Below are positions 15,969 to 23,748 of a DNA stretch of 64,000 bases, one piece after another. The position numbers and the translations under genes are program-made. Under the pieces are notes generated by a model. It was not told the DNA's origin and ran no database searches. It saw nothing but the letters and a program-made list of their open reading frames with translations. The DNA is from Nocardia jejuensis NBRC 103114 (lineage in GTDB: Bacteria > Actinomycetota > Actinomycetes > Mycobacteriales > Mycobacteriaceae): positions 1 through 64,000 of the forward strand of contig NZ_BDBU01000047.1 of NCBI RefSeq assembly GCF_001613145.1, given 5' to 3'. Position 1 is the first letter of the stretch. Every line of letters starts with the position of its first letter.

Positions 15969-17576
15969 ATGACCCGAGTCGCGGCCGCCCAACTCGCCGC
16001 GGGCACCGACGTCGCGGCCAATCTCGAAGCCTGCCTGCGCCTGATCGATGCCGCCGCCGGCGTCCGGGCCGAACTCCTCGTCCTGCCGGAGTTCTGTAAC
16101 CACCTATCCTGGTACGCGGATCGCGACCATGCCCGCCGAATGGCCTGCCGAATCGGCGATCCCTTCCTGAGCGACATCGCCGAGCGGGCCGAACGGCACC
16201 GGATGTACGTCAAGATCGGTGTCACCCTGGCCCAGGACGACGGCCGCACCACCGGCACGAGCCTGCTCTACGGACCCGACGGCGCACTGCTCGGCCGCTC
16301 CGACAAGCAGATCCTGATGGGCGCGGAGAACGACTGTCTCGAACCGGGATACGAGGACTCGCCCGTCATCGAGACCCCGCTGGGCCGCATCGGCATGTAC
16401 GCCTGCATGGAGGGCGTCGTCAACGAGGTCACCCGCTCCCTGGCGGTCCGCGGAGCGCAGTTGCTGCTCAACAGCCTCAACTCGTTCGCGACCGACGAAG
16501 CGAGCCTGCACATTCCGGTGCGGGCCGCGGAGAACAAGGTGTGGGTGGTCGCGGCCAACAAGGTCGGCCCGCTGCTGCCCGCCGACCAACTGCCCGCCAT
16601 CGCGGCACGACTCGGGGTTCCGCCCGATCGCCTGCACGGAGCGGGCGAGAGCCAGATCGTCGCGCCCGACGGCACCTGCGTCGCCATGGCCCCGGCGAGC
16701 GGGGAGGCGATCGTGATCGCGGACATCGATATCGGCGCGGCCGACGACAAACGCCGGCCGGACGGCACCGATCTGCTCGCCGCTCGCCGACCCGAGTTGT
16801 ACGGGCCACTGCTGACCACCGGGGCCGGACGGTATTCACCCGCCGGAGCCGACCAGCTCACGGCCGCGATCGCACTGCCGGACGCCGAGATCGTGCGAAA
16901 GCTGGCCACCAAGGGAGCCGAACTCGTCGTGCTGCCGGAGCTGGCCGCGCTCGCGGTGCCGGATATCGTGCGCGCCCTGCGTGATACGACCGCCTACGCG
17001 GTGACCAGCGTGCGCGCCGGAAACGCCCACCTGGGGCTGCTGATCGGCCCGGACGGCGTCCTGGCTCGCCAGCCACAGTTGCACCCGACCGCCCGGCACC
17101 CCTGGCTCACCGATCCCGGCACGAAACTGAACGTCGTCGAACTGCCCTGGGGCCGAATGGCACTCGTGGTGGGCGATGACGCACTGTTCCCGGAGACCTT
17201 CCGGCTGGCCGCCGTCCAGGACGCCGACGTCGTCGCCGCACCGTTCACGCCTGCCGAATCCTGGGAGCTCAGGCTCGGACTACCCGAGCGCGCCGCCGAG
17301 AACCGGCTCAACGTGGTCTCCGCGGGAATGGGCGAACACGGAACGCTGACCGGTGGAATCTACGGTCTGACACCGGATTTCACCCTCTGGACGACATGGA
17401 GCGGACCCTTCGACGGAATCATCAGCCATCCGCTGGTGACCACTCCGGAGCCCGGCGCGAGCAGCGCCCGCGCCGTCATCCGCCCCGCGCAGGCGGTGAA
17501 CCGCCATGTCTCCCGGGGCACCGACCTCGTCGACGGCCGGCCCCGCCGACCGCTCGATGCCCTCACCGCGCACTGA
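15969..17576 (+). CDS. Tandem nitrilase-superfamily protein with a degenerate second domain
   Basis: This carbon-nitrogen hydrolase is about twice normal length (535 residues). The first domain (1 to about 285) has the Glu-Lys-Cys triad: E41 in LVLPEFCN, K113 in RSDKQIL, C146 in GMYACMEGV. The second (about 290-515) is recognisable by VVLPELA (E324), but the Lys region is lost and Gly402 replaces the Cys, so it is probably catalytically dead. The ATG at 15969 follows aaaggtgg. It is first in the core operon, directly behind an operator. It would hydrolyse an amide or nitrile of a pathway intermediate; the second half may bind substrate or support oligomerisation. Confidence 0.85.
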   Translation: MTRVAAAQLAAGTDVAANLEACLRLIDAAAGVRAELLVLPEFCNHLSWYADRDHARRMACRIGDPFLSDIAERAERHRMYVKIGVTLAQDDGRTTGTSLLYGPDGALLGRSDKQILMGAENDCLEPGYEDSPVIETPLGRIGMYACMEGVVNEVTRSLAVRGAQLLLNSLNSFATDEASLHIPVRAAENKVWVVAANKVGPLLPADQLPAIAARLGVPPDRLHGAGESQIVAPDGTCVAMAPASGEAIVIADIDIGAADDKRRPDGTDLLAARRPELYGPLLTTGAGRYSPAGADQLTAAIALPDAEIVRKLATKGAELVVLPELAALAVPDIVRALRDTTAYAVTSVRAGNAHLGLLIGPDGVLARQPQLHPTARHPWLTDPGTKLNVVELPWGRMALVVGDDALFPETFRLAAVQDADVVAAPFTPAESWELRLGLPERAAENRLNVVSAGMGEHGTLTGGIYGLTPDFTLWTTWSGPFDGIISHPLVTTPEPGASSARAVIRPAQAVNRHVSRGTDLVDGRPRRPLDALTAH

Positions 17577-17625
17577 CGCGCGCCTCTCGAACGAACGCCG
17601 CCACCGACAACCCACCGGAGCAGCC

Positions 17626-18435
17626 ATGAGCGAAACACTCCAGCACGTCGAGCAGATGGTCGACACCACTCCCCGCGCCGACGTCACCGAAACCTTCCAG
17701 GAGTGGCAGGAACTGCTGAGCGGGCTCAAAACCCGTATCGCACAACGATTCGAGCTCATCCGAGACCCCTCGACCGAGGACCTCGAGTCCTACGGTGACG
17801 CGGCCACCGGTCCCTCGGGCAGTCTCGCCGCGTACTCCGGTCCCGAGATCGACTGGCTGGTGCACTCCTGGATCGGTGATCCCCGGACCGGTTTCGTGAA
17901 CCTGCATCTCACCGCCTGGCTCGGTCCGCACATCCGGGTCCCGCATCTGGGTTCGGCACTGCTGCTGTGGCCGGACGGCTGGTTCTACGTCGATGCCATT
18001 CCGCGTGGCGATATCGTCGGCGACGGAGCGTGTTTCGACCGGTACTACGCCGAGAACGACGCTCCGTGGCTGGCCTTCAAGCAGGAGCATCCGGACTTCA
18101 CCTGGTTCACCAGCCGCACCGGGTTCATTCGCGCGAGTCTGTCGCCCACCGCGTACTGCTACTCCTTCAAGCCGACCCGCCCCAATCTCGATACCGTGGC
18201 CGAGCTGTTGACCGCCCGGGTCGAGCAGTGGCTCGGCTGGGTCGACGCGGCCGAACCCGTCCCCCTCGCCGAGCGCGAGCAGCTGGCGGAGCGGGATCTG
18301 GCCGTGCGCCGCAATATCGCCGAACGCGATCCCGCGAACGCGATGGGAGAGCGGCTCTTCGGACCGGAACTCACCCAGCGACTGGTGCGCGCCCTGTGGG
18401 GCGGCGACAGAGAACTGCCGAGGCCGACCGCATGA
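17626..18435 (+). CDS. Red chlorophyll catabolite reductase (RCCR)-like protein
   Basis: The 269-residue protein resembles plant RCCR of the ferredoxin-dependent bilin reductase superfamily, which reduces an open-chain tetrapyrrole. Shared landmarks are the SWI near residue 81, a DAIPRGDI strand-turn (plant LDLPHRKDL), a Y-Y pair at 140, FIRASLSPTA at 167 (plant FVRSAFSPTA), and the C-terminal RD...RR...RLFGPELTQRLVRAL (plant MFGEEVSSRVVHAI). By eye, D235 matches plant catalytic Asp291, while Ala111 replaces Glu154. The plant sequence was recalled from memory. The next gene starts inside its stop codon. A different tetrapyrrole or bilin substrate is possible. Confidence 0.78.
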   Translation: MSETLQHVEQMVDTTPRADVTETFQEWQELLSGLKTRIAQRFELIRDPSTEDLESYGDAATGPSGSLAAYSGPEIDWLVHSWIGDPRTGFVNLHLTAWLGPHIRVPHLGSALLLWPDGWFYVDAIPRGDIVGDGACFDRYYAENDAPWLAFKQEHPDFTWFTSRTGFIRASLSPTAYCYSFKPTRPNLDTVAELLTARVEQWLGWVDAAEPVPLAEREQLAERDLAVRRNIAERDPANAMGERLFGPELTQRLVRALWGGDRELPRPTA

Positions 18436-19391
18436 GCCTGATCCGATCCCTGTGGTGGTCCACCCGCACCGACGGCGAACCGCCCTTCGACACCGCCCAT
18501 CTGAAGATCTACTACCCCGCCATCGCCACCGGGGACGACGCCGAGCGCCTGACCGGGGTGTTCGCCCCCGACCTGGCCGGTGCGCCCTATCCGGTGGTGG
18601 TGTTCCTGTCCGGCGTCAATGTCGGGCAGGACGCCTACCGCCGCTTCGCCACCGCCGTCGCCGCGAGCGGCTTCGTGGTGGTGACCATGGATCGGGTGGC
18701 CGAATTGTTCGGCGGCCAACGCGGTCTCACCCCCGGCGTCGATCTCGATGCCGCCCGGCCCGACGCCTACGGCACCCGTCCCACCTGTCCCACCATCGGG
18801 GCGGTACTGGATTCCCTCGCCGAGCTGAACGAACTGCCGCCGCTGCGCGGTGCGCTCGATCTGGACCGGATCGCGCTGGGCGGCCACTCCGCGGGCGGCA
18901 CCGTCGTCCTGCAGTCCGCGCGCTATTTCCCCTCCGTCGCAGCCGTTTTCGCCTGGGGCGCACACACGATGGTGGCGACCATGCTGGGCTGGGAGCCGGG
19001 GACCGTGCTGCCCGCGCAGGTGAGCTGCCCGGTGCTGCTCGGCGTCGGCACCAATGACGGCGTGATCCGCGGCAGCGCGGATCGCTACGGCGAGGACGGG
19101 GCCGACCGCCCCGATCCGGTGCGGCGCACCTTCACCGAGGCGCTGCCGCCCGGAGACCACCTGCTCGCGGTCGTGCCCGGCGCCAACCATTTCGGCATCG
19201 CCGATGCCGACCCGACCGCCGCGCGCGCGTTCCTGGACGGTCCGGCCGACACCGACGCCCTCGTGCCGTTCGCCCGGTTGACCGCGGCGTTCCTGCGCGC
19301 GCATCTGCGCGGCGATCCCGAGGCGAAAACCGTACTGGCCGAGCCCGACTCGGATATCCGGCTGACTCGGCGAGAGGAAACGACATGTTGA
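18432..19391 (+). CDS. Chlorophyllase-like alpha/beta hydrolase
   Basis: The 319-residue cytosolic hydrolase has the chlorophyllase/dienelactone-hydrolase arrangement. A strand APYPVVVFLSG takes the place of the plant DYPVVMLLHG, ASGFVVVTMD matches SHGFILIAPQ, and the nucleophile motif is DLDRIALGGHSAGG with Ser153 (plant GHSRGG). A late NHFGIAD supplies the candidate His. Chlorophyllase cleaves the phytyl ester of chlorophyll; here an ester on a chlorin or its breakdown product is plausible from the flanking genes. It overlaps its upstream neighbour by ATGA and its downstream neighbour by seven bases. Alone, the sequence would only support a general serine hydrolase. Confidence 0.72.
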   Translation: MSLIRSLWWSTRTDGEPPFDTAHLKIYYPAIATGDDAERLTGVFAPDLAGAPYPVVVFLSGVNVGQDAYRRFATAVAASGFVVVTMDRVAELFGGQRGLTPGVDLDAARPDAYGTRPTCPTIGAVLDSLAELNELPPLRGALDLDRIALGGHSAGGTVVLQSARYFPSVAAVFAWGAHTMVATMLGWEPGTVLPAQVSCPVLLGVGTNDGVIRGSADRYGEDGADRPDPVRRTFTEALPPGDHLLAVVPGANHFGIADADPTAARAFLDGPADTDALVPFARLTAAFLRAHLRGDPEAKTVLAEPDSDIRLTRREETTC

Positions 19392-20506
19392 AGAACTTCT
19401 GGTACGCGGTGGAATTCGCCGATCAGGTCGGGCCGCAGCCCCGCAAGGTCACCTGCCTCGGTCAGGATTTCGTCCTGTTCCGCACCGCGTCGGGGGCGGT
19501 GACCTGCCTGTCGGATCTGTGTGTGCACCGGGGCGGGGCGCTGTCGATGGGCACGGTCGTGAACGACTGCATCGCGTGCCCGTATCACGGCTGGCAATAC
19601 AACACCGACGGTGAGTGCGTGAAGATTCCGGCCAACGCCGACGAGCGCAAGATCCCCCGCAAAGCCCGGGTGGACGCGTATCCGGCCGTCGAGCGCTACG
19701 GCATGGTGTGGGCGTTCCTGGGTGATCTGCCCGAGGCGGAACGGCCGCCGATTCCTCGGATCCCGGAGTTCGAGGACGCCTCCTTCCGATGTGTGCAGTA
19801 CGAGATGGTGGTCGAGGCCAACTACGAGCGCACCTTCGAGAACGTGGTGGACGCCTCGCACACCCCGTTCGTCCACGGCACCGCCTTCGGCAATCCCGGC
19901 AAGCCGCAGATCCCGGATTTCCGTATCCACCAGACGGAGTGGTCGGCCGAGGCCGACATCGAACTGAGCCCGCCACCGCCCAAGGGCCTGTGGGGCATGC
20001 TCGCGCGGCGCCGCGAACAGCCGGAGTTCGTGACCGTCACCAACGCCTGGTACCTGCCCAATATCGTGAAACTGCACGTGCGGCTCCCGATCGGGGATCT
20101 GCTGCTCTACGACTTCAATATCCCGCTGTCCCAGGACCGGACGCTGATCAAGATTCTCGGTTTCCGCAACTTCTTCACCGGATCGTGGGCGGACGGCAAT
20201 ACCCGCAAGCGGATCGAGAAGATCCTGTTGCAGGACCGTCCGGTGGTGGAATCGCAACGGCCCGAACTACTTCCGTTCGACCTGTCGGACGAATTGCACG
20301 TGCGCAGCGACGGACTGCAGGTCGCCTATCGCAGGCGGCGGCTGGAACTGATCAAACAGGGCTGGTGGGTGGGCGGCGACGACGTCATCACCGGCGACTC
20401 TCCGCGCCGCACGGCCACCGTGCTGGCCTCCCCCGCCCGCCGCGACAATCCCGAACTGGCCAGTGCCTGGGTGCACAAGGCCCGCACCGGAGGTATCGAC
20501 CGATGA
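19385..20506 (+). CDS. Rieske non-heme iron oxygenase, pheophorbide a oxygenase-like
   Basis: The 373-residue oxygenase has a Rieske centre (C46-x-H48 in CVHRGG, C65-x2-H68 in CPYHGWQY) and a mononuclear iron site (D156-x2-H159-x4-H164 in ENVVDASHTPFVH). The stretch after the Rieske centre, GECVKIPA...KIPRKARVDAY, closely resembles the GKCVKIP...KIPKA segment of plant pheophorbide a oxygenase (PAO/TIC55 group). PAO opens the chlorin ring to give red chlorophyll catabolite, the RCCR substrate. Unlike PAO it has no C-terminal membrane helices and no CxxC motif, so it should be soluble. No dedicated reductase is in the operon; ferredoxin or the flavodoxin elsewhere could supply electrons. Confidence 0.82.
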   Translation: MLKNFWYAVEFADQVGPQPRKVTCLGQDFVLFRTASGAVTCLSDLCVHRGGALSMGTVVNDCIACPYHGWQYNTDGECVKIPANADERKIPRKARVDAYPAVERYGMVWAFLGDLPEAERPPIPRIPEFEDASFRCVQYEMVVEANYERTFENVVDASHTPFVHGTAFGNPGKPQIPDFRIHQTEWSAEADIELSPPPPKGLWGMLARRREQPEFVTVTNAWYLPNIVKLHVRLPIGDLLLYDFNIPLSQDRTLIKILGFRNFFTGSWADGNTRKRIEKILLQDRPVVESQRPELLPFDLSDELHVRSDGLQVAYRRRRLELIKQGWWVGGDDVITGDSPRRTATVLASPARRDNPELASAWVHKARTGGIDR

Positions 20507-21192
20507 GCCTGCCCACCGCGCTGAGCGAGCGCACCCTCGAAACGCTGCGCGACACACTCGGCCTCGAGACCGTCGAGGATCTGCCGCTCACCAGCGCCAT
20601 GTCCCCCGAACCGGTGGGCCGGCTGCGGGTGCTGCGCGGCGGCCCGATCGACAAGGCCGTCACCGTCGACCTGGTCGTCCCGCCGATCGGCCTGGACAGC
20701 CACATGATCTTCGCCTTCACCGGAAGCGATTCGGCCGTACCGCATTTCACGCTGGACTCGGTATACGGCGGCGAGTACTACGCGATGCACCTGGACCTGA
20801 TTCCCCGCGTGGATCTGGCGGTGCACCTGGAGTATCTCGACGCGGCCTATCTGCCGCTGACGCCGCTGCTCGAGGATGCCTGGACCATCGAGGGCGTCAC
20901 CGCCGCCGCCATCGGCCCGCGCCAGCGCGCGCAGATGTCGCCGTGGATGGTGGTGTGCCGCGCCACCGAGACCGCGTTCCACGCGCTGGACGACACCGTG
21001 CATCAGTATCTCGATCACTGGATCTCGTTGCTCGACAAAGGGGTTCCCGCCGTGGACGCCGATCTGCCGGGCCGGGATCGGGCGAATCGCGCGAACCTGT
21101 TCAGCCCCGAGGTCGATCCGGTGTGGGCGCGGGTCAGCCGGTTGCTCGGAGCCCAGCAGTGCGAACGGGTGCGCGGGGAGCTGCTGCGGTGA
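20503..21192 (+). CDS. Second RCCR / bilin-reductase-fold protein
   Basis: The 229-residue protein shares with plant RCCR the block AVPHFTLD (78-85), then YYAMHLDLIPRVDLAVH with EYLDAAY following, lining up with plant KAPNFVVE and LDLPHRKDLVLNPDYLKEYY. Asp85 falls at the position of catalytic Glu154, but the C-terminal RD...RR block with the second acidic residue is not conserved. It is shorter than its paralogue at 17626, which has the opposite pattern. The two might therefore act as a heterodimer or on successive intermediates. Start ATG overlaps the Rieske gene stop and its own stop overlaps the next gene. Membership in the wider bilin-reductase fold is likely; the substrate is unknown. 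Confidence 0.7.
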   Translation: MSLPTALSERTLETLRDTLGLETVEDLPLTSAMSPEPVGRLRVLRGGPIDKAVTVDLVVPPIGLDSHMIFAFTGSDSAVPHFTLDSVYGGEYYAMHLDLIPRVDLAVHLEYLDAAYLPLTPLLEDAWTIEGVTAAAIGPRQRAQMSPWMVVCRATETAFHALDDTVHQYLDHWISLLDKGVPAVDADLPGRDRANRANLFSPEVDPVWARVSRLLGAQQCERVRGELLR

Positions 21193-22097
21193 GCGCGCCG
21201 AGCGAGTTCCAGCAGCGGATCAGCGGTGAATGGGTCGGGCGCCCTTCGCTCTTCGATGCCGGCGGCACCTGGCGCGGCTTCGAGGACATCCGGCGCTCGT
21301 CGGTCTTCGACAACGGCGTCACCACCTACTACATGGACGGCGGGCTCACCGGCGGCGGCGATCTGGCGGGCCGGTTCGCGCTGGGCGCGCCGTTCGCGTT
21401 CGGGGTGCGCGACGCGGACGACGATCGGCTCTACACGGGACCGGATTTCTTCGGATCCGGGCAGCCCTACGGCGGATTCGTGGACGCGAACTACTACGGG
21501 CCGGGGTGGCAGGTGTCGCTGAACACCTGGAATCAGACGCTCGGCGATACCCAGGTGTACTCGTCGGTCCTGTATCAGGGACCGGCGATGGTCGGGGTGT
21601 TCGACGGCGTCTACACCCGCGACCCCGGCCTTGTCGAGCAGCGAGTCGAGACCGAGACTCGGTGCGGCGCGGTGCCGTTCACGGTGCCGACCAAGGAGAA
21701 GTCCACCTATGCGGGCGTGGTGGAACTCTGGAGCGCCGAGCAGCGGTTGCTCGAGCCGGTCGCCCTGGAGTGGGAGATCGATCCGCTGAACCTGCTCGTC
21801 GCGGAACGTCTGCTGCGCCTGTCGGGGCCGATCGAGGCCACGCTGCGGGCGACGGTACGACGCGACGGAACCCACTCCTTCCACGAGGGACCGGACCTGT
21901 GGGGCAATGGAACCTCCTACGGCCGCGCGAATTTCGTGCGACTGCACACCACCGACGGGCGTCGGCTCGTCGGGCGGGAGTTCATGATGGACGCCGAACC
22001 GGGCATGGGCGCGGGTACGAGGCTCGCGGTGGTCTATCAGGTGTTCGAGCACAATCGCCTGAGTTCGATCCTGCACGGCGTGCTGGAGCGCTCATGA
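21189..22097 (+). CDS. Unknown protein, possible lipocalin-like beta barrel
   Basis: I do not recognise this 302-residue protein with certainty. It is soluble, without signal peptide or membrane segment, and rich in Gly, Trp and aromatic residues in repeated beta-strand-like stretches (GEWVGRPSLFDAGGTWRGF, YYGPGWQVSLNTWNQ, YAGVVELWS). The pattern is reminiscent of lipocalin-type or DUF3598-like barrels, some of which relate to bilin lyases, but this is only an impression. GTGA coupling on both sides places it firmly within the core operon, between the second RCCR-like gene and the NYC1/NOL-like SDR. A role in binding or isomerising a tetrapyrrole intermediate is possible. Confidence 0.55.
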   Translation: MSAPSEFQQRISGEWVGRPSLFDAGGTWRGFEDIRRSSVFDNGVTTYYMDGGLTGGGDLAGRFALGAPFAFGVRDADDDRLYTGPDFFGSGQPYGGFVDANYYGPGWQVSLNTWNQTLGDTQVYSSVLYQGPAMVGVFDGVYTRDPGLVEQRVETETRCGAVPFTVPTKEKSTYAGVVELWSAEQRLLEPVALEWEIDPLNLLVAERLLRLSGPIEATLRATVRRDGTHSFHEGPDLWGNGTSYGRANFVRLHTTDGRRLVGREFMMDAEPGMGAGTRLAVVYQVFEHNRLSSILHGVLERS

Positions 22098-22876
22098 GCG
22101 CGGTGGTGGTGACGGGCGGGACCCGGGGCATCGGACTCGGAATGGTGCGCGCGCTCCTGGGCAAGGGACATCGAGTCGCGCTGTGCGGCACCGATTCCGA
22201 GCGAGTGGACACGGTGCGTGCCGAACTGCCGGGCACGCTCGCGCTCACCGCGGACGTCACCGACCGCGAGCAGCTGCGGGCGCTGTGGGACGCGGCCGTC
22301 GAGGAGTTCGGCCGGGTCGATGTCTGGATCAACAACGCGGGCATCTCACACGATCGCACTCCCCTGTGGCAGTTGCCCGAACAGGAGGCGCGACGGGTCG
22401 TGGACACCAATCTGCTCGGCGCGCTCAACGGTTCGGCCGTCGCCCTGGCGGGAATGAGCGCCCAGGGCGGCGGGCACGTGTGGAACATGGAGGGCCTGGG
22501 CAGTGACGGGCGCACCGTCGCCGGACTCGGCACCTACGGCGCGAGCAAGCGGGCGGTCACCTATCTGACCACCGCGCTGGCGAAAGAGGTGCCCGCGGGC
22601 GTATCGGTGGGTCTGCTCAGTCCCGGCATGGTGGTCACCGACCTGCTCACCCACGGCTACGACGACGCCGAGGAACTCGCGAAGGCGCGCAAGATCTTCA
22701 ATATTCTCGCCGACCGGGTGGAGACCGTCGCGCCCTGGCTCGCCGAACAGGCGGTCACCCGCACCCGCAACGGCGCGCACGTCCGCTGGCTCACCACACC
22801 CAAGATCATCGGCCGTTTCGTCTCGGCGCCGTTGCGCCGCCGAGACCTGTTCACCGACCAGGAGAGGACCCGATGA
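22094..22876 (+). CDS. SDR resembling chlorophyll b reductase (NYC1/NOL-like)
   Basis: The 260-residue short-chain dehydrogenase has TGGTRGIG (7-14), NNAG (80-83) and catalytic Y148-x3-K152. It goes beyond a generic SDR. WNMEGLGSDGRTVAGLGTYG matches plant NMDGAGS...YGSTK, LSPGMVVTDLL matches the plant SPGMVLTELL, and RKIFNILADRVETVA with the later LTTPKIIGRF and a DLFTDQ C-terminus mirror the NYC1/NOL ending. NYC1 and NOL reduce the 7-formyl group of chlorophyll b. Here it could reduce a formyl group on a chlorin or a linear tetrapyrrole. It starts within the preceding stop and overlaps the next gene by ATGA. Plant sequences were recalled, not searched. Confidence 0.78.
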   Translation: MSAVVVTGGTRGIGLGMVRALLGKGHRVALCGTDSERVDTVRAELPGTLALTADVTDREQLRALWDAAVEEFGRVDVWINNAGISHDRTPLWQLPEQEARRVVDTNLLGALNGSAVALAGMSAQGGGHVWNMEGLGSDGRTVAGLGTYGASKRAVTYLTTALAKEVPAGVSVGLLSPGMVVTDLLTHGYDDAEELAKARKIFNILADRVETVAPWLAEQAVTRTRNGAHVRWLTTPKIIGRFVSAPLRRRDLFTDQERTR

Positions 22877-23616
22877 CCGACGCACTCGGGTGGCGGGGCA
22901 AGTTCGGCGTGCTCGCCCCCTCCACCAACACCATCGTCGAACCCGACTTCTACCGGATGGGGGTGCCGGGGGTCACCGCGCACTTCAGCCGCATTCACAT
23001 CCGCGACCAGAACATGAGCGACGACGCCGGAATGGGGCGTCTGCTGGAACAGATTCGCGCCGAACTGGTGTCGGCCTGCGAGCGGGTGCTGACCTGCGAA
23101 CCCGATTACATGGTCATGGGCATGTCGGCCGAGACCTTCTGGGGCGGCGTGGAGGGCAATCGGCAGTTCGTGCGGCAGATTCACGAGGTGACCGGGCTCG
23201 AGGTCGCCACCGGCGCGGAGGCGTGCCGGCGGGCCCTGGAGATGTACGGCGCGAAGCGGATCGGCGTGGTGACGCCGTACCAGCCGGTCGGCGACGAGAA
23301 CGTGGTGCGGTTCTTCGGCGAGCTGGGCTTCGAGGTGAAGGCGATCCGCGGATTGCGCTGCCCCACCGCGGTATCCATCGCCCATGTCACCGAGAGCACA
23401 CTGCGCGCCGCACTCCTGGAGGTGGACAGCGACGGCGTGGACGCGCTGATCCAGTGCGGCACCAACCTGTCGATGGTGGGGCTGGCCGAAGAGGCCGAAC
23501 GCTGGCTGGGCAAGCCGGTGCTGGCGATCAATGCCGCCACCTGGTGGATGGCGCTGCGCGACAACGGAATCGAGGATCGGGTAGAGGGAGCGGGTTCGCT
23601 GCTCAGGGACCACTGA
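22873..23616 (+). CDS. Aspartate/glutamate racemase superfamily, maleate isomerase-like (copy 1)
   Basis: The 247-residue protein belongs to the maleate isomerase/arylmalonate decarboxylase branch. It begins FGVLAPSTNTIVEPDFYR, the usual PSxNT..E motif, and has a second half with GVVTPYQPVGDENV and LIQCGTNLS. Classical maleate isomerase (NicE) uses two cysteines. Here the second is present (C195), but the first position falls in VMGMSAETFWGG, with Ser85 rather than Cys. Single-cysteine members include arylmalonate decarboxylase. It is the last gene of the core operon. Its paralogue at 24568 is convergent and shares the MGMSAETFWGG block. Likely substrates are substituted maleates or related dicarboxylates. 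Confidence 0.83.
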   Translation: MTDALGWRGKFGVLAPSTNTIVEPDFYRMGVPGVTAHFSRIHIRDQNMSDDAGMGRLLEQIRAELVSACERVLTCEPDYMVMGMSAETFWGGVEGNRQFVRQIHEVTGLEVATGAEACRRALEMYGAKRIGVVTPYQPVGDENVVRFFGELGFEVKAIRGLRCPTAVSIAHVTESTLRAALLEVDSDGVDALIQCGTNLSMVGLAEEAERWLGKPVLAINAATWWMALRDNGIEDRVEGAGSLLRDH

Positions 23617-23748
23617 CCACGCTCGCGGGTGCCACCGAGCGCCGCCCCCGCGTGCACCGCCTTCGCGCCGCCGGAGTCGACAACCGGCACACAGCGACCC
23701 ACCACGACTGTCGCAACTTCGGCCGGTAGGCGGGCGGCGGCGACCCGG

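Noticed and set aside
22094..22876. Reading the SDR as an ordinary 3-oxoacyl-ACP reductase.
   Set aside because: Its NMEGLGSDG, SPGMVVTDLL and C-terminal blocks fit NYC1/NOL-type enzymes better than FabG-type enzymes.
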